Part shown: in pieces, positions 23,987 to 31,361 of the stretch
Layout: each line of letters begins with the position of its first letter
How positions within the stretch are numbered: position 1 is the first letter of the stretch
NCBI GenBank assembly: GCA_017469685.1
Contig: JAFUFW010000027.1
Location: forward strand, 1 to 32,093
Reading direction: 5' to 3'
From: Bacteroidaceae bacterium
GTDB lineage: Bacteria; Bacteroidota; Bacteroidia; Bacteroidales; Bacteroidaceae
Length of the DNA stretch: 32,093 nucleotides
Notes under the pieces: generated by a model
The model's database searches: none
The model's input: only the letters and a program-made list of their open reading frames with translations
Told to the model about the DNA's origin: nothing
Translations under genes and position numbers: made by a program

Positions 23987-24874
23987 TTATAAGAGCACAG
24001 CCATGTAAAGGTAGATGACAGCAGCAGGGATGGCAAGCAGGCTGCTATCGAAACGGTCAAGCATGCCGCCATGGCCCGGCAGTATGTTGCCGCTGTCTTT
24101 GATGCCCATCTGGCGTTTGAAGAGACTTTCGATGAGGTCGCCCCACGTGCCGAAGACTACGACCGTCAGGGCGAAGCCTGCCCACTGCGGAGCTGTCATG
24201 CCGAGAACGGTGGCGGCAGCGGCGTCAATGCTGTCCTTAGGCCCGAGCAAGGCTACGGCCACGGCCACAGCCACGGCCAGCACACCGCCTCCTATGCTCC
24301 CTTCCCACGACTTGCCAGGCGACACGCGGGGAAAGAGTTTGTGACGACCAAGCAGCGAGCCAACACAGTACGCTCCGGTATCGTTAATCCAGAGGAATAC
24401 GTAAATAGCAAGCACCAGCCAAGCTCCGACGGCCGAGGTGGAAGTGCCTGCATCAGCAGGAATCAGGCTTGCAAACTCCACGAGTGCGAGTAGCGCAAAG
24501 GGCAAGGCGACATAAATCTGTGCCATCATGGCATAGGCCCAATTGTTCATCGGCACCTCGCGCTTCAGATAAAGTTCGGCCACGAGCATGTAAATCATAC
24601 TCAACAGCCAGGGTATGAACAGCAGCACTCCGCCTGGGATGCCTGCAGCGTAACCAAAGAAGCCCACGAACAGGCAGCACCCGGCAACGGTAGTAATGAA
24701 GCGGTTGACGTCTACGTCAGTCCTCATATTGACGATGCCCGTAAATTCCCACAGACAGAAGGCGGTGATGACAGTGAAGAGCACGCCGAAGGTGGCGGGC
24801 GAATATAGTATGCCGGAGATCATGACGGCAAGAAATACGATGCCGGTCAGGGTTCGGACTACAAGATTCTTCAT
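23987..24874 (-). CDS. cdsA: Phosphatidate cytidylyltransferase (CdsA)
   Basis: A 295-residue integral membrane enzyme that makes CDP-diacylglycerol from CTP and phosphatidate, the precursor of phospholipids. Multiple hydrophobic helices fill the N-terminal two thirds. The family signature lies near the C-terminus: SLFKRQMGIKDSGNILPGHG followed by GMLDRFDS. The gene starts 19 bp after the ftsH stop and is the last gene of the rsfS-ftsH-cdsA operon, an order common in Bacteroidota. A terminator follows. Confidence 0.95.
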   Translation of the reverse strand: MKNLVVRTLTGIVFLAVMISGILYSPATFGVLFTVITAFCLWEFTGIVNMRTDVDVNRFITTVAGCCLFVGFFGYAAGIPGGVLLFIPWLLSMIYMLVAELYLKREVPMNNWAYAMMAQIYVALPFALLALVEFASLIPADAGTSTSAVGAWLVLAIYVFLWINDTGAYCVGSLLGRHKLFPRVSPGKSWEGSIGGGVLAVAVAVAVALLGPKDSIDAAAATVLGMTAPQWAGFALTVVVFGTWGDLIESLFKRQMGIKDSGNILPGHGGMLDRFDSSLLAIPAAVIYLYMAVLL

Positions 24875-24893
24875 GCGGTTGTTATGTTTAGTT

Positions 24894-26915
24894 CTAACTT
24901 TCTGTGTTCTCCGTGCTTTGCTCTTCCGTCTTCTCCTCGGGTTGGCCGGTCAGCAACTCTTCAGTACGGCTCACCCAAGGCCGCTTGCCAAAGATTTTCT
25001 CGACATCCTCGGCATAGATGACCTCACGCTCTACGAGCAAATCGGCCAGTGCCTTGTGGCCTTCTTGCTTCTCCAACAGAAGTCTCTTTGCTCGCTCATA
25101 CTGCCCGGCAATCATGCGTTTCACCTCCTCGTCTATGAGCTCAGCGGTGGCTTCGCTGTAGGGTCGCTGCCAGGAGTATTCGTCATTGTTGTAGTAGCAC
25201 AGGTTCGGCAGTGCGTCGCTCATTCCCATGTAAGCTATCATGCCATAAGCCTGTTTGGTGACGCGCTCGAGATCGTTCATTGCTCCGCTTGAGATGTGCC
25301 CCGTGAAGAGTTCTTCAGCTGCTCGCCCTCCGAGGGTTGCGCACATCTCATCGAGCATCTGTTCGCGCGTTGTAATCTGGCGTTCTTCAGGCAGATACCA
25401 GGCGGCTCCGAGGGCACGGCCTCGCGGAACGATGGTCACCTTGATGAGCGGGTTGGCATACCGCAGGTTCCACGAGATTGTGGCATGTCCAGCTTCGTGG
25501 AGTGCTATGGTGCGTTTTTCGTCCTCGGTCATGACCTTAGTCTTCTTCTCCAGGCCGCCAACGATTCGGTCTACGGCTGCGAGGAAATCGTCCTTCGTGA
25601 CGGCTTGCTTGCCGTGACGAGCAGCTATAAGCGCAGCCTCGTTGCAGACGTTGGCAATGTCGGCGCCGCTGAAGCCAGGTGTCTGACGTGCCAGCAGGTC
25701 TATGTCGAGCGAGCTGTCGACTTTAATAGGTTTCAAGTGCACTTTGAAGACAGCTTTGCGCTCATTCAGGTCGGGCAGGTCTACATGTATTTGGCGGTCA
25801 AAGCGGCCTGCACGCAGCAGAGCCTTGTCGAGGATATCGGCCCGGTTGGTGGCAGCCATGATTATCACGCCCGAGTTGGTGCCGAAGCCGTCCATCTCTG
25901 TCAGCAGCTGATTTAGCGTCGACTCGCGCTCGTCGTTGCCGCCCATCATAGCGTTGCGTGAACGTGCCCGGCCTACGGCGTCAATCTCGTCAATGAAGAT
26001 TATGCACGGCGCTTTCTCTTTGGCCTGACGGAAGAGATCGCGTACGCGACTTGCCCCTACGCCGACAAACATCTCAACGAAGTCTGAACCGCTCATCGAG
26101 AAGAAGGGGACGTCGGCCTCGCCAGCCACAGCCTTGGCCAGCAGCGTCTTACCCGTTCCTGGAGGTCCTACGAGCAGAGCGCCCTTGGGTATCTTACCTC
26201 CCAGATCTGTGAACTTATTCGGGTTCTTGAGGAACTCCACAATCTCCTGCACCTCCTGCTTGGCCGATGCTTGGCCGGCTACATCCTTGAAAGTCACCTT
26301 GGACTCGTTCTCGCCACCCTTCTCGACAAGTTTGGCGCGCGAGCGACCGACGTTGAAGATTCCACCCATGCCGCCGAAGTTGCCGCCGCCACTACCGCTC
26401 ATGCGCCGCATGATAAAAATCCACACGGCTACGATAAACAATAGCGGAAAGAGATTCCAAAAGACCTGCATGAACGTGTCGTCTGAGCGCTTGTAGCTCA
26501 ACTCGCCCTGGAAGTTGCCAAGTTCATGTTGTGACTCGATGAACTCGTCGAGTTTATCGGCCGAGGGGAACTCAGCCTGTACGAAGGGCTGTTTGCCTGT
26601 CTGCTCCACGCCTTGCTGGAATACGTCACGAATGTGTTCGGGCTTGACATACATGCGCACCGAGCCCTCGTCCTTATTGGCTACAATTTTGTTAGCGTAG
26701 CCCTGCTCCACGTATTGCTTGAACACCGTATAGGTGACTTTTTTCGAGGCTGTGCCGCCCTGCTGCATGTCGCCACCTGCAAAAAAGAGGTAGCCCAGTG
26801 CAAGGGCTATCACGACGTAGATCCAAGTGAGGTTGAAGCGCGGCATCTTGTTCTTCGAACCGCGGTTTGCGTTATTCTGGGTGCCGCTGTTATTCGGCTG
26901 TATCTGGTCTGCCAT
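24894..26915 (-). CDS. ftsH: ATP-dependent zinc metalloprotease FtsH
   Basis: A 673-residue membrane protease that degrades membrane and regulatory proteins. A membrane helix at about 28-46, a periplasmic domain, and a second helix at 150-170 are followed by a Gly-rich linker. The AAA+ module has Walker A GPPGTGKT (250-257), Walker B IIFIDEID (305-312) and the second region of homology [20 protein letters not shown]. The zinc site is HEAGH at 473-477. All catalytic residues are intact. It lies between rsfS and cdsA, and a heptamer repeat array covers the rsfS/ftsH junction. Confidence 0.97.
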   Translation of the reverse strand: MADQIQPNNSGTQNNANRGSKNKMPRFNLTWIYVVIALALGYLFFAGGDMQQGGTASKKVTYTVFKQYVEQGYANKIVANKDEGSVRMYVKPEHIRDVFQQGVEQTGKQPFVQAEFPSADKLDEFIESQHELGNFQGELSYKRSDDTFMQVFWNLFPLLFIVAVWIFIMRRMSGSGGGNFGGMGGIFNVGRSRAKLVEKGGENESKVTFKDVAGQASAKQEVQEIVEFLKNPNKFTDLGGKIPKGALLVGPPGTGKTLLAKAVAGEADVPFFSMSGSDFVEMFVGVGASRVRDLFRQAKEKAPCIIFIDEIDAVGRARSRNAMMGGNDERESTLNQLLTEMDGFGTNSGVIIMAATNRADILDKALLRAGRFDRQIHVDLPDLNERKAVFKVHLKPIKVDSSLDIDLLARQTPGFSGADIANVCNEAALIAARHGKQAVTKDDFLAAVDRIVGGLEKKTKVMTEDEKRTIALHEAGHATISWNLRYANPLIKVTIVPRGRALGAAWYLPEERQITTREQMLDEMCATLGGRAAEELFTGHISSGAMNDLERVTKQAYGMIAYMGMSDALPNLCYYNNDEYSWQRPYSEATAELIDEEVKRMIAGQYERAKRLLLEKQEGHKALADLLVEREVIYAEDVEKIFGKRPWVSRTEELLTGQPEEKTEEQSTENTES

Positions 26916-26948
26916 AAATCTTTAATCTCTAATCCATAATTCCTAATC
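26914..26948. repeat. Five 7-bp repeats at the rsfS stop / ftsH start
   Basis: Units of 7 bp with a TAATC core start at 26914 and run to 26948 (ATAAATC, TTTAATC, TCTAATC, CATAATT, CCTAATC). On the minus strand the last one supplies the TAG stop of rsfS, and the array fills the gap to the ftsH ATG. Gain or loss of a unit would change the spacing between the genes and so perhaps ftsH translation. Confidence 0.75.
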
Positions 26949-27305
26949 CAGATCTGGAATCTCAGTGAGCGTAGCATCGGCCCAAAGGTGTTCCAAGTCG
27001 TAGAACTCGCGAGCCTCTGCCAGGAAGATGTGCACAATCACCGTGCCGTAGTCCATCGCCACCCACTGGGCATTGCGCAGGCCGTCGATGGCCGTAGGGC
27101 GAGCTTGTGCATTCTTGCGCGCAAACTCCTCCACGGAATCAGCCATTGCCTGAATGTGGCTGGGCGAGTTGCCTGTGGCAATCACGAAGGCACTGCAGAT
27201 AGCATCGTCGATACCCGTAAAATCTGCAATAACTATGTCTCGGCCTTTTTTCTCTTGCAGACCGGCCTGAATTTGGTCAATAAGTTTTTCTGTATGTATA
27301 TCCAT
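26943..27305 (-). CDS. rsfS: Ribosomal silencing factor RsfS
   Basis: A 120-residue protein of the RsfS/DUF143 family, which binds ribosomal protein L14 and blocks subunit joining in starvation. Conserved features are GRDIVIADFTGID near 21-33, a CSAFVIATGNS segment near 37-47, and the end region WVAMDYGTVIVHIF. I choose the ATG at 27305 because the consensus promoter ends at 27325, so the in-frame TTG at 27320 would lie at the transcript start. It heads the rsfS-ftsH-cdsA operon. Its stop codon is inside a heptamer repeat array. Confidence 0.93.
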   Translation of the reverse strand: MDIHTEKLIDQIQAGLQEKKGRDIVIADFTGIDDAICSAFVIATGNSPSHIQAMADSVEEFARKNAQARPTAIDGLRNAQWVAMDYGTVIVHIFLAEAREFYDLEHLWADATLTEIPDLD

Positions 27306-27324
27306 AAGCGCTGTTTTCAAGCGA

Positions 27325-27357
27325 CAAAGATACTATAAAAGACTCTATAACGGCAAA
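27325..27357 (-). promoter_or_regulatory. Promoter of the rsfS-ftsH-cdsA operon
   Basis: On the minus strand TTTG (27357-27354) and TATCTTTG (27332-27325) are separated by 21 bp. The predicted start is about 16 nt before the rsfS ATG. Confidence 0.75.
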
Positions 27358-27392
27358 AATTATCCCGAAAATTTATTTTTTTTATGGAAAAG

Positions 27393-27424
27393 CTTGCACG
27401 TTTCACAAAAACTGCATACTTTTG
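27393..27424 (+). promoter_or_regulatory. Promoter of tRNA-Gln
   Basis: CTTG (27393-27396) and TACTTTTG (27417-27424) are separated by 20 bp. GCACCC follows, as at the 7148 and 30376 promoters. Transcription would start near 27428, some 64 nt before the tRNA. Confidence 0.7.
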
Positions 27425-27450
27425 CACCCGCAAATCGGAAACGAGATGCA

Positions 27451-27485
27451 GTTTAACTTTAAATATTAAACGTTAAACATTAAAC
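27451..27485. repeat. Five 7-bp repeats in the tRNA-Gln leader
   Basis: The units GTTTAAC, TTTAAAT, ATTAAAC, GTTAAAC and ATTAAAC run from 27451 to 27485, ending 6 bp before the mature tRNA. The core TTAAAC resembles the TAATC core at 26914-26948. The array lies in the precursor leader that RNase P would remove. Confidence 0.75.
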
Positions 27486-27491
27486 TAATTT

Positions 27492-27562
27492 TGGGCTATG
27501 GTGTAATGGTAACACTGCAGATTCTGGTCCTGCCTTTCCTGGTTCGAGTCCGGGTAGCCCAA
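27492..27562 (+). tRNA. tRNA-Gln (anticodon CTG)
   Basis: A 71-nt tRNA. The acceptor arms TGGGCTA (27492-27498) and TAGCCCA (27555-27561) pair, with A27562 as discriminator. The D arm contains TAATGGTA. The anticodon loop TTCTGGT (27522-27528) has U33 and anticodon CTG at 27524-27526. The T arm has GGTTCGAGTCC. The U1 start is typical of bacterial tRNA-Gln. CCA is not encoded. The anticodon stem has one mismatch next to the loop. A promoter lies upstream and a terminator downstream, so it is a single-gene unit. Confidence 0.93.
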
Positions 27563-27574
27563 CGCACAAGCAGA

Positions 27575-27606
27575 GGAGGTTGTTCATGGGAACAACCTCC
27601 TTTTTT
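27575..27606 (+). terminator. Terminator of tRNA-Gln
   Basis: The 10-bp arms GGAGGTTGTT and AACAACCTCC (27575-27584, 27591-27600) with a 6-nt loop are followed by TTTTTT. It begins 13 bp after the tRNA. Confidence 0.9.
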
Positions 27607-27699
27607 GATTCTCCCGGCCTGTGCATCTGGCAGGCTTCGACCCTCCTGTCAACTACCCACCGCGGATTGACTACACATTAATTAAATATACAGGACTAC

Positions 27700-28512
27700 A
27701 TGCTCGACAATTCTCCAGACTTCCTCATGATAGAGCTCGACGAGGTAAGCTCAACCAACACCTTCCTTCGCGACTACAGACCGACAAGCCACACGCCAAT
27801 CACCCTCGTGACAGCCGAACATCAGACGGCTGGCCGAGGACAGACTGGCAACACTTGGGAGTCAGAGCGCAGCTCTAACCTGCTATTCAGCCTTCAGGTG
27901 AAGCCTGCGTCACTGCCCGCCAACCACACATTCGCACTCAGCCAAGCCATAGCACTCGCCATCCGCGAAGCAATTGCATCAATCCTCAATCGTCAATCAT
28001 CAATCACCAATCCTCAATCATCAATCTCCGTCAAGTGGCCCAACGACATCTACGTCGGCGACCGTAAGATTGCAGGCATACTCATCGAGAACGACTTCCG
28101 AGGGGCATCCGTAGAGCGCAGCATCATTGGCTGCGGCGTAAACATAAACCAAGCGGACTTTAAATTCCCGACCATTTTGCCACCCAAGGCCAACGCCCCC
28201 ACCCCCGTGTCGCTGCTACAAATCACGGGGCAGCCAACCGAGCGCAGCCTCGTGCTCAGCGCCATCGTCGAAGCCTTCCGCCGCCGCTACCCTGCAATCG
28301 AGAGCGGTAGCAGCGAAGCCATCGGTGCGCTTCGGGCGGACTACCTCGCAGCCCTCTATCGCCGTACAGGCTTTCACCCATACCGCGATGCCAATGGCAC
28401 CTTCATGGCCGAAATCGCAGACGTGGAACCTTCCGGCTGCCTCATCCTGCGCGACAGCGAAGGGCGCCTGCGCCACTACGCATTCAAACAGGTAGCGTAT
28501 TTACCTGAATAA
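27700..28512 (+). CDS. birA: Biotin-[acetyl-CoA-carboxylase] ligase (BirA, catalytic type)
   Basis: A 270-residue enzyme that attaches biotin to biotin carboxyl carrier protein. There is no N-terminal helix-turn-helix, so it is the non-regulatory form. Motifs: VSSTNTFLRD (16-25), AEHQTAGRGQTGNTWES (39-55) which is the biotinyl-AMP-binding loop, and VKWPNDIYVGDRKIAGIL (112-129). A C-terminal SH3-like domain is present. An odd feature is the stretch ILNRQSSITNPQSSI (about 94-108), encoded by seven 7-bp repeats just before the KWPND motif. A copy change not divisible by three would break the gene. Confidence 0.95.
   Translation: MLDNSPDFLMIELDEVSSTNTFLRDYRPTSHTPITLVTAEHQTAGRGQTGNTWESERSSNLLFSLQVKPASLPANHTFALSQAIALAIREAIASILNRQSSITNPQSSISVKWPNDIYVGDRKIAGILIENDFRGASVERSIIGCGVNINQADFKFPTILPPKANAPTPVSLLQITGQPTERSLVLSAIVEAFRRRYPAIESGSSEAIGALRADYLAALYRRTGFHPYRDANGTFMAEIADVEPSGCLILRDSEGRLRHYAFKQVAYLPE
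27979..28027. repeat. Seven 7-bp repeats inside birA
   Basis: Units TCAATCN start at 27979, 27986, 27993, 28000, 28007, 28014 and 28021; only the fifth begins with C. The unit length is not a multiple of three, so gain or loss of one or two units shifts the birA frame. The present frame is open. Confidence 0.85.
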
Positions 28513-28523
28513 TTGCAGCGCTT

Positions 28524-28646
28524 ATGGCAAGTAGCACAGATTTTGTACAGTTCATCGCCAATCTGGACGACCGCGACAACCTATCCGCCCTCGTCCGCGA
28601 GACCTGTAAGGCTCTACCGGAGACGAAACCCAAAAAGAAAAAGTAA
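28524..28646 (+). pseudogene. 40-codon remnant of a TfoX N-terminal-domain gene (internal deletion)
   Basis: A complete small frame from ATG 28524 to TAA 28644-28646. Its first 13 residues (MASSTDFVQFIAN) look like the start of TfoX-N domain proteins. The rest (LDDRDNLSALVRETCKALPE and a KPKKKK tail) looks like their C-terminal end. About 60-70 residues expected between, including the MFGEYG-type motif, are missing. The two parts are joined in frame at about residue 13-14. TfoX-type proteins are around 105-115 residues. I therefore read this as an internally deleted copy; it could still be translated. It lies 11 bp after birA and 5 bp before the lipocalin gene, in the same orientation. Confidence 0.6.
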
Positions 28647-28651
28647 CTGAT

Positions 28652-29152
28652 ATGAAGACAACAGCATTTCTCACACGCATTCTCAGTTGGCTGACAGGCT
28701 GTCGGCTGACGGTGGATAATTCGGTGGTTCGTGAACTCGACCTCGACCGTTTCCTGGGCAGTTGGTATGAAGTGGCCCGCTTCGACCATTTCTTCGAGCG
28801 TGGCATGTCGCAGACCAAGGCCAACTACGTGCTCCGCGAGGACGGCGACATCGACGTCATTAACACGGGCTTCAAGAATGGCAAGCCCAAGACAGCCAAG
28901 GGCAAGGCTAAACTCACAAGCACCCCGGCCCTACTCCGTGTCTCCTTCTTCGGCCCCTTTTACTCCGACTATCGTGTCATGCTTGTTGCTGCCGACTACC
29001 GCTACATACTCATCGGCAGCGGTTCCGACGGCTACCTTTGGATTCTCTCCCGCACGCCACAACTCCCGGAGAGCGACCGCACCGCCATCCTCAACGAGGC
29101 AAAGCGCCGCGGCTACGACACCAACAAACTGATTTGGGTGAGACAAAACTAA
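28652..29152 (+). CDS. Bacterial lipocalin (Blc-like), probable lipoprotein
   Basis: A 166-residue protein. A short hydrophobic N-terminus ends in the lipobox-like LTGC (14-17), suggesting a lipoprotein. The lipocalin signature GSWYEVARFDHFFERG (36-51) is intact, followed by strands DIDVINTGF, the conserved KAKL segment and YRYILIGSG. The C-terminal helix includes ESDRTAILNEAKRRGYD. Blc-type lipocalins bind lysophospholipids at the outer membrane. It starts 5 bp after the TfoX remnant, in a cluster with birA and the laccase-domain gene. Confidence 0.92.
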   Translation: MKTTAFLTRILSWLTGCRLTVDNSVVRELDLDRFLGSWYEVARFDHFFERGMSQTKANYVLREDGDIDVINTGFKNGKPKTAKGKAKLTSTPALLRVSFFGPFYSDYRVMLVAADYRYILIGSGSDGYLWILSRTPQLPESDRTAILNEAKRRGYDTNKLIWVRQN

Positions 29153-29197
29153 GCGAATGTATAATTGAGACACTCGGCAATCTTTTTGTGATATCGT

Positions 29198-29875
29198 ATG
29201 AGAATGGATTTGTTGAAATATAATATGTGTGCAGGCGTGGAGGCTTTTTCTACGCGAAGGGAATCGGTGCTTCCCTATCCTGTGGTTCAAGGACATCAGG
29301 TGCACGGGTGCCAGGTGGCCGTGATTGACAGGGAGGGGCTGACGAGAACGGACTTAGAAGGATTTGATGCTTTTGTGACGGCACTGCCAGGTGTCGCCAT
29401 CGGCGTGCGTACAGCGGATTGTGTACCTGTGCTGCTTTACGATCCTGTGGCGCGGGTCGTGGCTGCTGTACATGCAGGCTGGAAGGGGACGGTGCTGCAT
29501 ATTGTCCGAAAAGCCATTGACGTGATGGTGACTCAGTTCGGCTGCAAGGCAGAAGATATGCATGCTGTCATAGGACCGTCTATTGGTCCGGACAGCTTTC
29601 AGGTGGGCGAAGAGGTCGTCCAGAAATTCAAAGAATCCGGTTTCCCGAAGGATGAGATATGGACTTTCCGCGGTGAGGGCAACGGGAAGCCGAAGTCCGG
29701 CGGTCATCACATTGATCTTTGGGCGGCCAACCGCTGGCTGCTGGAGCAGGCTGGTGTGCAGGCCGGGCGTATTCAGATTTGCGGTATTGACACGTATACT
29801 GATGCGTCTTTCTTCTCTGCGCGTCGGGAAGGAGTGCAATGCGGACGCATCATCAATGCAATATGTTTACGCTGA
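29198..29875 (+). CDS. pgeF: Purine nucleoside phosphorylase / laccase-domain protein (YfiH, PgeF type)
   Basis: A 225-residue protein of the multicopper-polyphenol-oxidase-like family, now known to act on purine nucleosides or to correct peptidoglycan precursors. The motifs VQGHQVHG (29-36), TADCVPVLLYD (72-82) with its cysteine, and AAVHAGWKGT (88-97) provide the metal-binding His and Cys residues. The end FFSARREGVQCGRIINAI is typical. The ATG at 29198 follows the lipocalin gene by 45 bp. Its last 103 bp overlap, on the other strand, the end of the small open frame at 29773-30051. Confidence 0.93.
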   Translation: MRMDLLKYNMCAGVEAFSTRRESVLPYPVVQGHQVHGCQVAVIDREGLTRTDLEGFDAFVTALPGVAIGVRTADCVPVLLYDPVARVVAAVHAGWKGTVLHIVRKAIDVMVTQFGCKAEDMHAVIGPSIGPDSFQVGEEVVQKFKESGFPKDEIWTFRGEGNGKPKSGGHHIDLWAANRWLLEQAGVQAGRIQICGIDTYTDASFFSARREGVQCGRIINAICLR

Positions 29876-30051
29876 GCGACGTAGCTCTTGTAGCGGAGCT
29901 GTGCCATGCGTTGGGCCTCGGAGAGTCCTTTGAACTCGACGGTAGAACCGTCGAGCGCACTGGCTTCCTGGAGAAACTTAGCCACACGCTCCTTCATTTT
30001 CTTGTTACCGAGGGCGCCAACTTCTACATCACTAAAAGATATTCGTTCCAT
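29773..30051 (-). CDS. Small hypothetical protein, convergent overlap with pgeF
   Basis: A 92-residue frame from ATG 30051; a start 15 nt upstream is also possible. The first 70 residues look like a real helical protein (MERISFSDVEVGALG, KMKERVAKFLQEA, GLSEAQRMAQLRYKSYVAQRK). The last 30 residues lie over the 3' end of pgeF and look less natural. This suggests a gene whose natural end was lost, or a genuine convergent overlap. No named family is recognised and there is no signal peptide. The region between here and higB is AT-rich and contains another fragment, so it may be decayed mobile DNA. Confidence 0.5.
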   Translation of the reverse strand: MERISFSDVEVGALGNKKMKERVAKFLQEASALDGSTVEFKGLSEAQRMAQLRYKSYVAQRKHIALMMRPHCTPSRRAEKKDASVYVSIPQI

Positions 30052-30105
30052 CGTTTTTGCCGACAATGCAAAACATCTTCTGCCTAATACTAAACCACAA
30101 GATGA

Positions 30106-30327
30106 GAAACTGTTACAAAACTTATCAATGTCGCAGGTGATTTCATAAAATCATATATCAGTGACAATAGCAACCTGCAATTTCTGATTGATAAGCAAAT
30201 CCTATCGGCTAACCTTGTTATAAAGTTTAATCCTGTAAAAAAAGCAGATTCTGATGACGATGAAATCAAAAAAGCTCTCAGTGCTATATTGAAACCATTG
30301 GCAGATGATTCGATTCAAAGAAATTGA
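30106..30327 (+). pseudogene. Orphan 3' coding fragment without a start codon
   Basis: An open frame of 73 codons between TGA stops at 30103-30105 and 30325-30327, with no ATG, GTG or TTG near its start. The translation looks protein-like: NVAGDFIKSYISDNSN, LQFLIDKQILSANLVIKF, then an acidic DSDDDEIKKAL and LKPLADDSIQRN. It is probably the C-terminal end of a lost gene. The family is not recognised. Confidence 0.4.
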
Positions 30328-30352
30328 AGTTGAGAAAATAATTGTTCATAAA

Positions 30353-30383
30353 TTTGCGAACGCGGGATTTTATTGTACCTTTG
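30353..30383 (+). promoter_or_regulatory. Promoter of the higB-higA operon
   Basis: TTTG (30353-30356) and TACCTTTG (30376-30383) are separated by 19 bp. The higB ATG is at 30391, so the leader is only about 4 nt. Confidence 0.75.
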
Positions 30384-30390
30384 CACCCAA

Positions 30391-30708
30391 ATGATAGTTA
30401 CATTCGAGCAGACATACCTACAGGAACTTTACACAGAGGGCAAGGCGAGCGATAAGAAACACCGCTTTCAGCCTCAGGTTGTCAGCAAGTACGTCAAGGT
30501 AGTCAACCTGATGAAGCAGCAAGAGAATGTTCTGGGACTAACCAAGTACGGTTCCCTGCACTACGAGAAACTGCACGGCGACAAGGCGGGAACATCGTCC
30601 GTACGCGTTAACGACCAGTATCGCATTGAGTTCACAGAAGGCATGGAAGCCGGCAAGCAGATAGCCACGATTTGTAACATCACCGAATTGTCAAACCATT
30701 ATAATTAG
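30391..30708 (+). CDS. higB: HigB-like RelE-fold toxin
   Basis: A 105-residue protein of the RelE/HigB superfamily, a ribosome-dependent mRNA endonuclease. It begins MIVTFEQTYLQELY, has a basic middle (KKHRFQPQVVSKYVKVVNLM), LHYEKLHGDKAGTSSVRVNDQYRI, and the end CNITELSNHYN, all typical of Bacteroidota HigB. The ATG at 30391 is chosen because the -7 box ends at 30383; an in-frame TTG at 30373 would be inside the promoter. The antitoxin gene follows after 14 bp. Confidence 0.9.
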   Translation: MIVTFEQTYLQELYTEGKASDKKHRFQPQVVSKYVKVVNLMKQQENVLGLTKYGSLHYEKLHGDKAGTSSVRVNDQYRIEFTEGMEAGKQIATICNITELSNHYN

Positions 30709-30722
30709 AAGGAGGACGAGAT

Positions 30723-31067
30723 ATGATGACACTTGAAGGAATAAATCCGCATATGATAGCAAACAACCTGAAGCCCTATCAACCCACCCATCCCGGCGAG
30801 GTACTGAAGGACGAACTGGAATACCGTGGCATTTCGCAGCGCGGACTTGCCAAGAAAATAGGCATATCCTATTCCGCCTTCAACGAAATGCTGAATGGCA
30901 AGCGATCACTCAGTCCCGAACTGGCCATGATGATGGAGGCAGCCCTCGGTGTGGATGCCGCCCCTCTGTTGGCTATGCAGAACGAATATGACATACTGAT
31001 GGCCGAGCGCGACGATTCGTTTATGAAGAAACTCAAACAGATTCGTCGCATTGCCGCCATTTTCTAA
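30723..31067 (+). CDS. higA: HigA-like antitoxin, XRE family
   Basis: A 114-residue antitoxin with a Cro/C1 helix-turn-helix at about 35-90: HPGEVLKDELEYRG, SQRGLAKKIGIS, FNEMLNGKRSLSPELAMM, typical of the HigA/VapI group. The C-terminal helix (ERDDSFMKKLKQIRRIA) probably contacts the toxin. It lies 14 bp after higB, the toxin-first order characteristic of hig systems. A clear Shine-Dalgarno AGGAGG at 30711-30716 precedes the ATG, unusual for Bacteroidota. It probably represses its own promoter at 30353-30383. Confidence 0.92.
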   Translation: MMTLEGINPHMIANNLKPYQPTHPGEVLKDELEYRGISQRGLAKKIGISYSAFNEMLNGKRSLSPELAMMMEAALGVDAAPLLAMQNEYDILMAERDDSFMKKLKQIRRIAAIF

Positions 31068-31361
31068 TAAATAAAGATAATGTAATTATTAAACAGAGAT
31101 GCCAATGGATGGATAAAAGATAATAGGACATAAGACTGAACGTCCACTTTTGATTCTTGTTTTCCGACAATTGGGATTGGGGAATTAGACGAAAATTACC
31201 AAGAACTGAAGTGGATAGTTCACGCCGTTCGGCGTGGGCATCTACTCGTTTAAGGTAATAGGCTTTCCCCAATGCCTCGAACAACGTAAGCGAAGTAGAT
31301 TGCTCACGTTTTCATTCTAACTAAAACTTAAATGTGAATAATATCAAATATGTTAATTTAA
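31068..31361. other. Gene-poor AT-rich stretch after higA
   Basis: No gene is supported. A hairpin CACGCC (31221-31226) / GGCGTG (31231-31236) with a GTTC loop has no T-run after it, so it is a weak terminator candidate for higBA. The 13-14 nt string CGTA(A)GCGAAGTAGA occurs here near 31287 and again inside the next gene near 31410. Confidence 0.45.

Noticed and set aside
31221-31236. Terminator for higBA
   Set aside because: The hairpin has only a 6-bp stem and no T-run, and lies more than 150 bp after higA, so it was noted only as weak.
31033-31284. 83-codon open frame on the minus strand
   Set aside because: It overlaps the end of higA and an AT-rich gap; the composition is not protein-like.
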